Of a stretch of 64,000 bases of DNA, positions 36,390-45,790 are shown in pieces. The DNA lies in NCBI RefSeq assembly GCF_001742425.1, contig NZ_MJEH01000001.1:50246-114245 (forward strand), read 5' to 3'. The position numbers were made by a program, and so were the translations under genes. The notes beneath the pieces were generated by a model. It searched no databases. It saw nothing but the letters and a program-made list of their open reading frames with translations, and was not told the origin of the DNA. How positions within the stretch are numbered: position 1 is the first letter of the stretch; the number at the start of each line of letters is the position of its first letter. This DNA comes from Bacillus solimangrovi. Its GTDB lineage: Bacteria > Bacillota > Bacilli > Bacillales > Bacillaceae_N.

Positions 36390-36545
36390 TTAGGAATCAG
36401 GTCAACAGATGAAGTGAATGAAATTACATTTAAATCGTGTGCAACAGAACAAGTTAACCTTAGTTATGGCAATGATATTCTTTATAAAGTTAAATTTAGT
36501 AACATTTGGATCGGCAAATTAAAAAGTGGGAATCCTCCTAAATAA
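36390..36545 (+). pseudogene. Gene remnant of unknown family
   Basis: A 51-codon open stretch with no start codon reads STDEVNEITFKSCATEQV and later YKVKFSNIWIGKLKSG, ending at TAA 36545 inside a terminator. The upstream in-frame codon is TAA (36387), and a short frame MKEFSVLARGNKRRYLIR (from 36341) runs into a stop. Composition looks protein-like but no family is recognised. The remaining interval 36182-36389 shows nothing else. Confidence 0.25.
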
Positions 36546-36561
36546 GGACTCCCACTTTTTT
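36521..36561. terminator. Bidirectional terminator beside namA
   Basis: AAAAAGTGGGA (36521-36531) and TCCCACTTTTT (36550-36560) are perfect complements. T-runs occur on both strands, and the stem lies 40 bases after the namA stop. Confidence 0.9.
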
Positions 36562-36599
36562 GTTAATTTCAACATTAAAATTTAACAGAACTTTCGAAT

Positions 36600-37616
36600 C
36601 TAGATCCAGCCTCGTTCGTATTGAACAGGCGCTTCAATGGTAGTATGTAGATCTTGTGCAGCACGATATGCCCAATAAGGGTCACGTAATAGTTCCCGGC
36701 CGATAAAGATCAAGTCAGCACGATTATTTTTAAGGATTTCTTCAGCTTGTAAACCTGTCATAATCATACCTACGGCTCCAGTTGCAATATTGGCCTCATT
36801 GCGAATTTGTTCAGCATAAGGAACTTGATAATTAGGGTATACATCGATAGGAGTTGGCACAAGCGCTCCTGAACTACAATCGATTAGATCGATATCAAGA
36901 TCTTTCATTTGTTTTGCAAATTGAACGTGGTCTTCAATCGTTAAGCCATTTTCATGATGGTCTGTGGCTGAAACACGTACGAATAATGGACCAGCCCATA
37001 CTTCGCGAATAGCTTCAATAACCTCTTTCAGAAAGCGGAAACGGTTTTCTGTATTTCCTCCATATTCATCTTCACGTCGGTTAGAGAGTGGTGAAAGGAA
37101 TTCATTTATTAAGTAACCGTGCGCAGCATGGATTTCTAAAATATCAAACCCACATTTCTTTGCTCGTTCTGCACCTTTTCTAAATGATGCAATTGTTTTT
37201 TTGATATCTTCTTTCGTCATTTCTGTCGGTGTACGCATTTCATCGTTAAACGGTATAGCTGATGGAGCAAAAATTTCTTCATCTACAGTTGCTTTGCGTC
37301 CTGCATGCGCGAGTTGTATCGATGCCGTAGAACCATGTTCGTGAATGAGTTGTGTTAACTGTGTCAATCCCTCCATATGGTAATCATCCCAAATGCCTAA
37401 GTCGCGATTTGAAATTCGCCCTTCAGGAGTTACAGCTGTTGCTTCAATCATAATCAAACCAACTTGACCAACAGCTCGGCTTGTATAATGTGTGAGATGC
37501 CAATTTTGTACGGTTCCTTCATCTGTAGAAGAATACATACACATTGGCGACATAACAATTCGGTTTTTTAACGTAACGTCTTTAATAGTGTATGGAGAAA
37601 ATAATGCTCGTGTCAT
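36600..37616 (-). CDS. namA: NADPH dehydrogenase, old yellow enzyme NamA (YqjM)
   Basis: A 338-residue FMN enzyme that reduces activated C=C bonds and nitro compounds. The YqjM-class signature is complete: Cys in [17 protein letters not shown], the His pair in [30 protein letters not shown] and C-terminal [15 protein letters not shown] with the final Arg-Gly-Trp that reaches the neighbouring active site. Length is normal for YqjM (338). Single gene on the minus strand, divergent from the M20 peptidase gene. The role in oxidative or electrophile stress is known for B. subtilis YqjM. Confidence 0.95.
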   Translation of the reverse strand: MTRALFSPYTIKDVTLKNRIVMSPMCMYSSTDEGTVQNWHLTHYTSRAVGQVGLIMIEATAVTPEGRISNRDLGIWDDYHMEGLTQLTQLIHEHGSTASIQLAHAGRKATVDEEIFAPSAIPFNDEMRTPTEMTKEDIKKTIASFRKGAERAKKCGFDILEIHAAHGYLINEFLSPLSNRREDEYGGNTENRFRFLKEVIEAIREVWAGPLFVRVSATDHHENGLTIEDHVQFAKQMKDLDIDLIDCSSGALVPTPIDVYPNYQVPYAEQIRNEANIATGAVGMIMTGLQAEEILKNNRADLIFIGRELLRDPYWAYRAAQDLHTTIEAPVQYERGWI

Positions 37617-37779
37617 TAGTGATCATCCTTTCTCTGTATGTAATTAAATTAGTTTAACAATACCATGTTCGATTTGTTTTTTCAGTATATTTGATTCCCT
37701 TTATATTCTAGAAGAAATCATTTAAGATAAAATTATTATATTCAGAAAAATAAAACAAAACTGATTGTGAGGGATTACA

Positions 37780-39399
37780 TTGGGGCAATGGCAGACGAAA
37801 GAGCAACTAATTGAGTTATTAACGACACTCGTTCAACATCCTAGTATCACAAATTCTAAGGGAGAGGTTGCTGTTGCAGAATTCATTCATAAGCAATTAA
37901 GTGAACTTCCATATTTTAAAAAGCATCCTGAGCAAGTTGTCCTTCACCCAATGGAAGATAGACGGCAGTTTGTAACATCACTTGTAAAACAAGAAGGTCA
38001 TGAAGATACGATTATTTTATTATCCCACTTTGATGTTGTTGAAGTGGATGATTATGGAGTTTGGAAAAACATGGCCTTCCGACCGAAAGAATTAACGCAA
38101 GTATTTTATAAGCATATCAATGAACTACCAGATGATGTTCAAAATGATATGAACAGTGGTGAGTGGTTGTTTGGGCGTGGCACAATGGACATGAAGGCTG
38201 GTTTGACTGTGCAAATGTCAATGATTGAAAAGGCCTGTAAAGGTGAATTTGAAGGGAATTTGTTGCTTGTTACCGTACCTGATGAAGAAGTAAACTCAGC
38301 AGGTATGATCGGTGCTGTTCCTGTATTGTTAGACTTAGCAAAGAAATATCGATTAAAGTATCGAGTTTGTTTGAATTCCGAACCTTCATTCGCTCGTTAT
38401 CCAGGTGATACACGACATTATATATATACAGGTTCAATTGGTAAGGCATTGCCAGGTTTCTTTTGTTATGGAAAAGAAACACATGTTGGAGAGCCTTTTG
38501 CTGGTTTGAATGCCACATACATGGCATCTGAAGTGAGTCGTGCTCTCGAATTAAACACTGATTTTTGTGAGAATGTAGATGGAGAAACAACACCACCGCC
38601 TACAAGTCTTATGTTAAGAGATTTGAAAGAGGAGTATTCCGTTCAAATTCCTCACACAGCGAATGTGATGTATAACGTACTTATGATGGAACAACCTATG
38701 GAGGAAATCACAACTCAATTGTTAGCAACCGTTAAGAAAGTAGCGTTAGACATTGAAAGTCATTATATTAAACGGGCTAACCACTACGCAACGATGCAAT
38801 TATCCTATGTACCTACTGATTTTCAAGTGAAAGTAAAGACATATGAAGAGCTAGTTTCTTATGCGAAGAAAATACATGGTGAGCAAGAAATTGAACGTAC
38901 GATAAATGATATATCTACTCAAAGTGAAGAGCTTGATGACCGTGAATGTTCAATGAAAATTGTTCAAGCAATAACGTCGTTGTGTAAGGAACTTGCACCA
39001 ATCATTGTTATGTACTATAGCCCTCCTTATTATCCAGCAGTGTCTTCTCGTGATGATGAAACGATCAAACGAATCAGTGAGTGGGTTATTGAACATGGTC
39101 GCGAAGAATATGGGATTGAAATTAGAAATCAACATTATTTCGCTGGATTATCGGATTTAAGTTTCGTCCGTTTAGAAGAATCAGAGGAAACGATAGAACC
39201 ATTAACGAATAATATGCCGTTGTTTGATAAAGGGTATCATTTACCTGTAAAAAAATTGCAAAAGTTGAATGTACCTGTTCTTAACCTTGGTCCATCTGGT
39301 AGAGATGCACATAAATGGACTGAACGACTTGATGTTGCATACTCATTTGAGAAATACCCTATTATTTTTGAAAGTACGATTAAAGAGTTATTAAAGTAA
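37780..39399 (+). CDS. yqjN: M20 family peptidase, RocB-like (YqjN)
   Basis: 539 residues starting at TTG (MGQWQTKEQLIELLTTLVQHPSI) behind GAGGGA. Metal-binding and catalytic patterns are LLSHFDVVEVDDYG, LFGRGTMDMKAGLTVQM (bridging Asp), TVPDEEVNSAGM (Glu pair) and the C-terminal LGPSGRDAHKW. The insertion domain is longer than in typical M20 enzymes, as in RocB/YqjN proteins. Synteny (after namA) supports YqjN. Substrate is unknown; RocB is linked to arginine utilisation only by operon context. The deaminase gene follows after 26 bases and may be co-transcribed. Confidence 0.88.
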   Translation: MGQWQTKEQLIELLTTLVQHPSITNSKGEVAVAEFIHKQLSELPYFKKHPEQVVLHPMEDRRQFVTSLVKQEGHEDTIILLSHFDVVEVDDYGVWKNMAFRPKELTQVFYKHINELPDDVQNDMNSGEWLFGRGTMDMKAGLTVQMSMIEKACKGEFEGNLLLVTVPDEEVNSAGMIGAVPVLLDLAKKYRLKYRVCLNSEPSFARYPGDTRHYIYTGSIGKALPGFFCYGKETHVGEPFAGLNATYMASEVSRALELNTDFCENVDGETTPPPTSLMLRDLKEEYSVQIPHTANVMYNVLMMEQPMEEITTQLLATVKKVALDIESHYIKRANHYATMQLSYVPTDFQVKVKTYEELVSYAKKIHGEQEIERTINDISTQSEELDDRECSMKIVQAITSLCKELAPIIVMYYSPPYYPAVSSRDDETIKRISEWVIEHGREEYGIEIRNQHYFAGLSDLSFVRLEESEETIEPLTNNMPLFDKGYHLPVKKLQKLNVPVLNLGPSGRDAHKWTERLDVAYSFEKYPIIFESTIKELLK

Positions 39400-39425
39400 A
39401 GATAATCGAAGGAGCTAGAGCATTA

Positions 39426-39854
39426 ATGAAATTGATAGAGTTAACAGAGCAAGATTATGAATTAGTAAGAGAAGCGCAAGCGGTAATCACGAAATATTAT
39501 GAATTAGGCCGCCATCATATCGGAGCTGCATTACGTACCAAATGTGGTGAAATCTTCACTGCTGTGCATTTAGAAGCAAATGTTGGAAGGGTTTCTGTGT
39601 GTGCGGAAGCAATAGTAATTGGAAAAGCCATCTCTGAAGGATATAACGAATTTGCATCAATTGTTGCAGTGAGACATCCTGACCGAGATGAAGAAAATCA
39701 AGAAATTAGAGTTGTAGCCCCTTGCGGAATATGTCGTGAGTTATTAAGTGATTATGAAACAGATATTTCGATTTTAATTCCACATGAACAAACATTAAAG
39801 AAAGTATATGTGAATGAATTACTACCGTTAAAATATAGCCGAACATCGTCATAG
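39426..39854 (+). CDS. Cytidine deaminase-like zinc hydrolase
   Basis: 142 residues. The zinc site is complete: VCAEAIVIGKA (Cys and catalytic Glu) and APCGICRELL (PCxxC). The family is cytidine/blasticidin deaminase; HLEANVGRVSVCAEA resembles the blasticidin-type branch more than housekeeping Cdd, which reads NIENASYxxxxCAER. The actual base or nucleoside substrate cannot be told. ATG has GAAGGAGCTAGAGC upstream. A stem-loop follows. Confidence 0.82.
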   Translation: MKLIELTEQDYELVREAQAVITKYYELGRHHIGAALRTKCGEIFTAVHLEANVGRVSVCAEAIVIGKAISEGYNEFASIVAVRHPDRDEENQEIRVVAPCGICRELLSDYETDISILIPHEQTLKKVYVNELLPLKYSRTSS

Positions 39855-39859
39855 AACTA

Positions 39860-39897
39860 TGTCTGAGATGAGGAGTAGATAACACACATCTCAGACA
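39860..39897 (+). terminator. Stem-loop after the deaminase gene
   Basis: TGTCTGAGATG (39860-39870) pairs perfectly with CATCTCAGACA (39887-39897); the T-run is poor, so termination may be partial. Confidence 0.65.
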
Positions 39898-39924
39898 CTT
39901 TACAAGTTAATATAGGGTGATGGA

Positions 39925-40704
39925 ATGATGGAAAGAGTTTCGTTTGCAAATTCACGCAACTTACGGTTAATTGGCAACTATTATTCTTCAGAGTCTAATT
40001 CAATCATCATTATGTGTCATGGGTTTAGAAATGATAAGTCATCGAATGGAAGGTTCGACCGATTTGCAAGGACATTAAATGATCAAGGGTATAGTGTATT
40101 AGCATTTGATTTTAGTGGTTGTGGAGAAAGTGATGATGATAGCTTATCACTTTATAAGTTTGTTGACGATTTGAAGGCAGTCATTCATTTTGTAAAATCA
40201 ATGAATTATTGCAAAATCGCTTTATTTGGTCATAGTTTAGGCAGTCGTGTTTGCTTAGAAGCATTCAATAAACAACACATTTCCACTATCGTCATGACTG
40301 GAGCGGGTACAGGACCTGTTGCATATAATTGGTACGAGCATTTTTCAAAAGCTCAAATGAAAGAACTTCAAGAGACAGGTTATTTCACTCATTATAAAGA
40401 GGGTTGTATTCGAAACAAAATGGTAATTGAACGACAAATGCTATTAGACTTTGAGCAGTTTGAACAACAACCATTATTATCTCGAATTACTGTCCCAGTG
40501 TTGCTCATTCATGGTGATGACGATGATGAAGAAAAAATGTTATCTGAAATTTCGAAATCAGGTTTAAGATGGTTACCAAAAGGTTCTCAACTAAGAGTAA
40601 TAGAAGGAGCGAGTCATTCCTTTATGGGGCATCTAGATATTGTTGAACAGTTAGCGGTTAATTGGTTTGCAAAGCACTTTCCAATTAATAATTATGAGAC
40701 TTAA
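39925..40704 (+). CDS. Alpha/beta hydrolase
   Basis: A 259-residue serine hydrolase without signal peptide. Oxyanion region MCHGFRNDKSS, DFSGCGES, nucleophile elbow FGHSLGSR, acid region LIHGDDDDEE and catalytic His in GASHSFMGH. It resembles the acyl-ester hydrolase/lipase-like group (cinnamoyl esterase type), but the substrate is unknown. Two ATG codons in tandem are possible starts, with GGTGATGG upstream. It is followed by three more accessory genes in the same direction. Confidence 0.85.
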   Translation: MMERVSFANSRNLRLIGNYYSSESNSIIIMCHGFRNDKSSNGRFDRFARTLNDQGYSVLAFDFSGCGESDDDSLSLYKFVDDLKAVIHFVKSMNYCKIALFGHSLGSRVCLEAFNKQHISTIVMTGAGTGPVAYNWYEHFSKAQMKELQETGYFTHYKEGCIRNKMVIERQMLLDFEQFEQQPLLSRITVPVLLIHGDDDDEEKMLSEISKSGLRWLPKGSQLRVIEGASHSFMGHLDIVEQLAVNWFAKHFPINNYET

Positions 40705-40770
40705 TAGAATTAGTAGAGAGAAATCCGTTTTTTATCTAGATGAATTTGCAAATTATTGGAGGAAGAAACG

Positions 40771-41283
40771 ATGAATATTCGAATTGAACAATTACAGGAA
40801 CAAGATGCAACAACTCTTTTTGAATTTGAATGTAATAATCGAGATTTTTTTGAGCGAATTATTGCGAGCCGTGGGAATGACTATTATGTATACGAAAATT
40901 ACGAGCAAATTTTAAAAGAACTAATAGCTGAACAAACCAGAGGTGAATCTTATTTTCACCTTATTAAAGATGATTCAAACAAAATTATTGGCCGTGTGAA
41001 CTTAGTCAATATTGATAAGATAAATAGAACTGGAGAAGTTGGTTACCGCATTGGCGAAGAATATGGTGGAAGAGGAATTGCAACGAAAGCATTATCTTTG
41101 ATGTTAAAAGAAACGGAGTATTATGGAGTTGATGAACTACGTGCAATGGTGACACATCATAACCCTGCTTCTCAACACGTTTTAAGTAAAAATAATTTTG
41201 TTAAGTTACATACAGATAAAAATGCTATTGAATTTAATGGTGAAAAGTATGACTTAGTTCATTTCAAATGGAGAAGGACTTAA
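40771..41283 (+). CDS. GNAT N-acetyltransferase, RimJ/RimL type
   Basis: 170 residues from ATG 40771 (GGAGG 8 bases upstream; the in-frame TTG at 40756 is part of that site). Acetyl-CoA-binding motif GYRIGEEYGGRGIATKALSLML and the later HNPASQHVLSKNNF are characteristic of ribosomal-protein-alanine acetyltransferase-like enzymes. Substrate unknown. It ends one base before the nucleotidyltransferase gene, so the two are probably co-translated. Confidence 0.85.
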   Translation: MNIRIEQLQEQDATTLFEFECNNRDFFERIIASRGNDYYVYENYEQILKELIAEQTRGESYFHLIKDDSNKIIGRVNLVNIDKINRTGEVGYRIGEEYGGRGIATKALSLMLKETEYYGVDELRAMVTHHNPASQHVLSKNNFVKLHTDKNAIEFNGEKYDLVHFKWRRT

Positions 41284-41284
41284 C

Positions 41285-41851
41285 ATGTTATCAAATGAAG
41301 GTGAACTTATAGAGCTAATTAAACGTGACCAGTGGATGATGGATATATTAGAAGCTGTTAAGCAATTAAACTTACCTGATTGTTGGGTGTGTGCAGGGTT
41401 TATTCGTTCGAAGGTTTGGGATACATTGCATGAATTTAGCGAGAGAACAACAATGTCGGATATTGATGTCATTTTTTTTGATAAAACAAATGTAAATGAA
41501 GAAGAAGAGAAAAAGTGGGAAGAACAGCTAAGAATAATTTTGCCTAATATTCCTTGGTCTGTTAAGAATGAAGCTCGAATGCATATGGTCAGTGGTTTTC
41601 CTCCATTTACTTCTTCAGTAGATGCGATATCAAAGTTTCCAGAAACAGCGACAGCTATCGGAATTCGAATGAATGAGAAGAACGACCTGATTTTAACAGC
41701 TCCACATGGAGTTGGTGATCTGTTTCATTTAGTAGTAAAACCTACAGCTTACTACAAAGAAACAACAGATCGTGCCCATATTTATGAAAAGCGAGTTCGA
41801 GAAAAGAATTGGCAGACTACTTGGACAAAGTTAAACGTTTATCATATTTAG
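41285..41851 (+). CDS. Nucleotidyltransferase family protein (NTP_transf_6/DUF925)
   Basis: 188 residues. The pattern DCWVCAGFIRSKVWDTLH followed by MSDIDVIFFD is the hallmark of this family (G-x-R-N-x-VWD then two Asp). The C-terminal part TAPHGVGDLFHLVVKPT and FYEKRVREKNW also fits. Members are short cytosolic proteins with an unproven nucleotidyl-transfer activity. It is the second gene of the GNAT pair. Confidence 0.88.
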   Translation: MLSNEGELIELIKRDQWMMDILEAVKQLNLPDCWVCAGFIRSKVWDTLHEFSERTTMSDIDVIFFDKTNVNEEEEKKWEEQLRIILPNIPWSVKNEARMHMVSGFPPFTSSVDAISKFPETATAIGIRMNEKNDLILTAPHGVGDLFHLVVKPTAYYKETTDRAHIYEKRVREKNWQTTWTKLNVYHI

Positions 41852-41944
41852 TAAGCTATTTACTCATCCATTCATTGGAACGTCAATAAATATCGAAGAG
41901 AGGAGCTTCTGAAAATATTTATCTTTTATTCTACCTCAATCTTT

Positions 41945-42136
41945 GTGATCGTATTTGTTGTTCTTATCTTAATGGTTGCTTATAAAGTATTGATAAAAAA
42001 AGAAACCCCGAGTAATTACTATACTCCGTTTGATCATATAGCAGGTCAAGCTACGAATGAGTTTCAAGAGGAAAATAAGGAGTATGAGCGTGAAGAGCAA
42101 AATGATGAAGGGAATGATATAGATAAAAACATTTAA
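41945..42136 (+). CDS. Small single-pass membrane protein, start uncertain
   Basis: 63 residues from GTG 41945: a hydrophobic helix at the very start followed by an acidic Glu/Asn/Asp-rich tail. The frame is open upstream, and AGAGGAG (41899-41905) lies 40 bases before the GTG, suggesting a non-standard start about codon 41909-41915, which would add KIFIFYSTSIF to complete the membrane helix. Family not recognised. Confidence 0.5.
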   Translation: MIVFVVLILMVAYKVLIKKETPSNYYTPFDHIAGQATNEFQEENKEYEREEQNDEGNDIDKNI

Positions 42137-42304
42137 TTTTCAAGGTGAATTTTGATGAAGCGATTACTTTACAAGGTAGTCGTTTTTTATTTGTTTTAAT
42201 AATTGTGAGGATGTCTAGATCTACAAAATAAATTGTGTATAGAGTATCTTGTAATATTTACTTAATTCGTTCATCTAACTTTCCAAGTAATCGTTAAATT
42301 TAAA

Positions 42305-42365
42305 GTGACAAGGAAAATTTTACATGATAAAATTATGACTATAGTCATAAAATGACCTTGGTCAT
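42305..42365 (+). promoter_or_regulatory. tetR promoter with two tandem palindromic operators
   Basis: GTGACA (42305-42310), 17-base spacer, TAAAAT (42328-42333). ATGACTATAGTCAT, a perfect palindrome (42335-42348), covers the start site, and ATGACCTTGGTCAT (42352-42365), symmetric apart from its centre, follows 17 bases further centre to centre. Both share TGAC-N4-GTCA. This is the expected autoregulatory arrangement for the TetR gene downstream. Confidence 0.78.
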
Positions 42366-42388
42366 TTTATCTCGAAGGAGTGATATGT

Positions 42389-42985
42389 TTGTTAAGAGAA
42401 CAAAGAAAAAGGGATCTTAAGGAGAAAATTTTCATTGAGTCAATTCGATTATTTTCAGAAAAAGGGTTCGCTCACGTTAGTGTGTCTGAAATTACGAAAG
42501 CATGTGGAATTGCAAAAGGAACGTTCTACAATTATTACCCTACGAAAGAATCTGTTCTCTTGTATTTAGGACAATCACAAATGGAATTAATAGCTAACAT
42601 TCCTAATGATAAGGAAATGACGTTAAAAAAGAAAATAATGGAGATGTTTGTTCGTCTAACATCCAGATATGAAGAGTATCCAACGCTTTTCAAAACAGCA
42701 ATTGCAGAGATGATGAGAACGACGGTAGTTATGGATGATGAAGTGAACACCATTCAACGATTTAATGACTTATTGGCAAGTATATTGAAAGAAGAAATAG
42801 AATGTGGGCGAGTAGAAGTTCTTGGTCAACAGGATGATGTTGTATGTATACTTGTTGGCACGTATTTCTCATCTTTAATGTTTTGGATAAACAATGAACA
42901 ATCTGTAGAGGTATTCACTGAAAGTATGACTCGTAGAATATCTATGATTCTTGAACAATTTATTATAGAAACGAATCAAAAATAA
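42389..42985 (+). CDS. TetR/AcrR family transcriptional regulator
   Basis: 198 residues from TTG 42389 (AAGGAG 8 bases upstream; the GTG at 42380 overlaps that site). The N-terminal helix-turn-helix is SEKGFAHVSVSEITKACGIAKGTFYNYYPTKESVLLYL, the canonical TetR DNA-binding domain. The C-terminal ligand-binding domain is all-helical with no assigned ligand. It shares one base with the DUF3995 gene (TAATG) and probably represses the tetR-DUF3995-monooxygenase operon through the two TGACN4GTCA sites. Confidence 0.92.
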   Translation: MLREQRKRDLKEKIFIESIRLFSEKGFAHVSVSEITKACGIAKGTFYNYYPTKESVLLYLGQSQMELIANIPNDKEMTLKKKIMEMFVRLTSRYEEYPTLFKTAIAEMMRTTVVMDDEVNTIQRFNDLLASILKEEIECGRVEVLGQQDDVVCILVGTYFSSLMFWINNEQSVEVFTESMTRRISMILEQFIIETNQK

Positions 42986-43404
42986 TGATTACATTGGCAA
43001 CTATTGCTTGCTTTGTCCTCCTTTTGTTAGCTTTTCTTCATGTTTATTGGGCATTTGGAGGCTTAAAAGGAATAAGTGTTGTTATTCCTCAAGATGAACA
43101 AAATCAACAATTGTTCGAACCGGGAAAGTGGGCAACACTCTTTGTTGCAGTCTGTCTATTCATTTCGTCTTTAATTTTAGGAATAGAAATTGGTATAATT
43201 CCTTTCTTACAAGAAAGTAGATTCGTTAGTATCCTTTGTTTCATTTGCTTTTTCGTATTATGTGTTCGTTCAATAGGTGATTTCAAATATGTAGGTTTAT
43301 TTAAGCGAAGGAGTTGCACTACCTTTTCTAAAATGGATACAGCTATTTATACTCCTCTATGTCTCTGGTTGAGCTTCATTTTTCTCTATGCTTTGATTTC
43401 ATAA
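42985..43404 (+). CDS. DUF3995 integral membrane protein
   Basis: 139 residues with about four hydrophobic helices. The opening (LLLLAFLHVYWAFGG) and the middle segment (LFEPGKWATLFVAVCLF) and RSIGDFKYVGLFKR are DUF3995 features. No catalytic residues are evident. It is encoded between the TetR gene and an FAD monooxygenase gene and may be a transport or membrane partner of that unit; inference only. Confidence 0.82.
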   Translation: MITLATIACFVLLLLAFLHVYWAFGGLKGISVVIPQDEQNQQLFEPGKWATLFVAVCLFISSLILGIEIGIIPFLQESRFVSILCFICFFVLCVRSIGDFKYVGLFKRRSCTTFSKMDTAIYTPLCLWLSFIFLYALIS

Positions 43405-43418
43405 TAGGAGGGCTTATG

Positions 43419-44549
43419 ATGAAAAAAGTAATTATATTAGGTGGTGGGATAGCTGGCTTAAGCACGGCTATATCACTTAGAGATATGGGGGTGAGTGTGC
43501 AACTATTTGAGAAGGCAACCGAAATAAAGCCAGTTGGGGCAGGCATTATGTTAGCGTCAAATGTTCATCGGATTTTAGCGGAATGGGGACTTTTAGAGTT
43601 ATTAAATGAACGGGGACATAAGCTTGAGCGTTTTGTCATTTCTTCTAATAAAGGCCGAACTTTGGCAACGCTTAATTTGAAGCAAGACACTAAGCAAACG
43701 GTTGCCATTCATCGAGCAGATTTACATGAGATTCTTCTCAAACAATTACGAGATATCCCAATTTATTATGGTAAGAAAGCTGTTCAATATTTTCAAGATG
43801 AACATGGAATTAAGGTAGTTTTTAATGATGGTGAAGCAGTGACTGGAGACTTATTAATTGCTGCTGATGGCATACATTCAGTTATAAGAAAACAACTTTT
43901 GCCAAATAAATCAATTCGTTATGCAGGCTATACTTGTTGGCGTGGGGTCACTAATACAAAAGAACAGATAAAGCTAGCAGATGAACTTCATGAAATATGG
44001 GGAGCTAACGGACGTTTTGGATATGTCCCAATATCAAATGAGAAAGTGTATTGGTATATGCTTATGAAACGTCAATTAAGCGACGTCATTATATCAACTT
44101 ATACTGTATCTAATTTGAAAGAGTACATGGAAGGTTATCCTCAACCTGTGTTAGATCTATTGAAAAATACACCTAATGAGCAAATTATAAATCATGACAT
44201 TTACGATTTACCGCCAATTAACCAATATGCGTTTGGTAAAGTAGCTCTTGTTGGAGATGCAGCACATGCGATGACACCAAATTTAGGGCAAGGTGCTTGT
44301 CAAGGAATTGAAGATGCCTACGTGTTAGGGCAATGTCTTCATAATAATATAGAAACTGGTTTGAAAGAATACGAGAACAGAAGAGTAGCGAGAGCTTCAA
44401 AAATTAGCAAGCTTTCCTACAAGATAGGTTCAATAGCACAGTTTGATAATCCCTTTCTTTGTACAATTAGAAATGGCTTAATGATGAGTACGCCACAGTT
44501 CTTATCTCAAAAGCAAAATGAGTTTATTTACGATTATCAACATAATTAA
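43419..44549 (+). CDS. FAD-dependent aromatic-type monooxygenase
   Basis: 376 residues from ATG 43419 (AGGAGG 7 bases upstream; the frame extends upstream inside the previous gene). FAD motif VIILGGGIAGLSTAISLRDMGV, the DG motif LLIAADGIHSVIRKQLL and the GD motif KVALVGDAAHAMTPNLGQGACQGIEDA place it in the PHBH/UbiH (salicylate hydroxylase-like) group A monooxygenases. Such enzymes hydroxylate aromatics or inactivate drugs such as rifampicin or tetracyclines. Control by a TetR regulator in the same operon suggests detoxification of a small-molecule inducer. Confidence 0.9.
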   Translation: MKKVIILGGGIAGLSTAISLRDMGVSVQLFEKATEIKPVGAGIMLASNVHRILAEWGLLELLNERGHKLERFVISSNKGRTLATLNLKQDTKQTVAIHRADLHEILLKQLRDIPIYYGKKAVQYFQDEHGIKVVFNDGEAVTGDLLIAADGIHSVIRKQLLPNKSIRYAGYTCWRGVTNTKEQIKLADELHEIWGANGRFGYVPISNEKVYWYMLMKRQLSDVIISTYTVSNLKEYMEGYPQPVLDLLKNTPNEQIINHDIYDLPPINQYAFGKVALVGDAAHAMTPNLGQGACQGIEDAYVLGQCLHNNIETGLKEYENRRVARASKISKLSYKIGSIAQFDNPFLCTIRNGLMMSTPQFLSQKQNEFIYDYQHN

Positions 44550-44564
44550 GTATGAGACAGTTGC

Positions 44565-44753
44565 TTAGTGCTTCTTATTCTCTTCAAGTAACTCGATAAT
44601 TTTATCAAGCTTTTTATCAATTTCTACTGAATGATTAGCTTTTACAGTGGAATTAGTTAGTAATCTTCTAATAAATAGTGAGAAAGAAACGATACACAAA
44701 ACAAATAGACATATCATGATTAGCAATGGTAATAGTGAAAACAAACTTGACAT
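44565..44753 (-). CDS. Small membrane protein, DUF4083-like
   Basis: 62 residues: a transmembrane helix (about 5-30) then SFSLFIRRLLTNSTVKAN and a charged coiled segment IDKKLDKIIELLEENKKH. This arrangement is that of DUF4083 proteins of Bacillaceae. Function unknown. It follows proI on the same strand but beyond a terminator-like stem. Confidence 0.7.
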   Translation of the reverse strand: MSSLFSLLPLLIMICLFVLCIVSFSLFIRRLLTNSTVKANHSVEIDKKLDKIIELLEENKKH

Positions 44754-44875
44754 ATTGAGTGACCAACCTTCTTTTTTGATTGATTATACCATATTTTGTA
44801 ATTTATTGCCCGCAAATAACCGTTAATCCTTCTAAATGCATAAAGGATAAGAGGGAATTGTTCATTGTTTTCATT

Positions 44876-44912
44876 TTATATCAGTGGAGCTGTTAGAACC
44901 CCACTGATATAA
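44876..44912 (-). terminator. Stem-loop downstream of proI
   Basis: TTATATCAGTGG (44876-44887) and CCACTGATATAA (44901-44912) are perfect 12-bp complements with a 13-base loop; T-rich sequence after it is modest. Confidence 0.7.
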
Positions 44913-44947
44913 GTTGTTTTGTAAAGGTTATGGTTGATATACCTTCA

Positions 44948-45790
44948 TTATGATCGTAATAAAATGTGTGCTAGTTCTTGACCCATTTCTTCAGAACGTT
45001 CAGCTGCACGTTTAATGCAATTGATCATTGCCTCTTGTGTATGATAATCCGCTAGTACGTTGAGTCCAGCTTCTGTTGTGCCGTTTGGACTCATTACTTC
45101 TTTTCGAAGTGTTCTAGGAGATTTATCCGATGTTTGTAGCATTTTCGCTGAACCAATGATCGTTTGGAGAATTAATTCTTTTGCTGTTGATCCTTCTAAG
45201 CCAAGATCGAGCGCCGCCTTTTCCATTGCTTCAACGAGATAATATACATATGCTGGCCCACTGCCTGATAAGCCTGTTACAGCATGTAAATGTTCTTCCT
45301 CAACGATTGAAACAGTTCCGACTGTTTCAAACAATTCTACTGCAAGCTTCATATGTTCATCAGTTGTATACGTTCCAGCTGATAGGGCAGTAGCCGATTC
45401 AGCAGTTGCTGCGGAAGTGTTGGGCATTGATCGGATAACGGCAATCTTTTGACCCGTAAGCTCTGTAATTGTAGTTGTTGAAACACCTGCTGCAACTGAA
45501 ATAATGAGATGATGTGGTTGGATGTATGTCTTATACGTTTCAATCGTTTCAGCGATATCCTTTGGCTTCACGGCAAGGATTAACACAGTCGCTTCTGATA
45601 ATAGAAAATCTTTATCATGTGTTGTTATAATTTCATATTTGTTTTGGAGCTGTGCCAATCGTTCTTTGTTGCTTCTATTTGTTGCAAGTAACTGATCATT
45701 TCGGTATAAATTCTGTTGTAATAGACCTGAGATAATCGCTTCTGCCATATTACCCGCACCAATAAATGCGATTTTCGTTTCATTTTGCAT
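44948..45790 (-). CDS. proI: Pyrroline-5-carboxylate reductase
   Basis: A 280-residue enzyme for the last step of proline synthesis (P5C plus NADPH to proline). N-terminal Rossmann motif KIAFIGAGNMAEAIISGLL, AVKPKD, IRSMPNTSA and the C-terminal domain signature HAVTGLSGSGPAYVYYLVEAM, with MSPNGTTEAGL after it. The frame is complete, with AGGAGG upstream of the start. A T-box leader 190 bases upstream makes it responsive to uncharged tRNA, as is known for proI in B. subtilis. Position after yqjN and before yqjP matches that genome. Confidence 0.95.
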   Translation of the reverse strand: MQNETKIAFIGAGNMAEAIISGLLQQNLYRNDQLLATNRSNKERLAQLQNKYEIITTHDKDFLLSEATVLILAVKPKDIAETIETYKTYIQPHHLIISVAAGVSTTTITELTGQKIAVIRSMPNTSAATAESATALSAGTYTTDEHMKLAVELFETVGTVSIVEEEHLHAVTGLSGSGPAYVYYLVEAMEKAALDLGLEGSTAKELILQTIIGSAKMLQTSDKSPRTLRKEVMSPNGTTEAGLNVLADYHTQEAMINCIKRAAERSEEMGQELAHILLRS

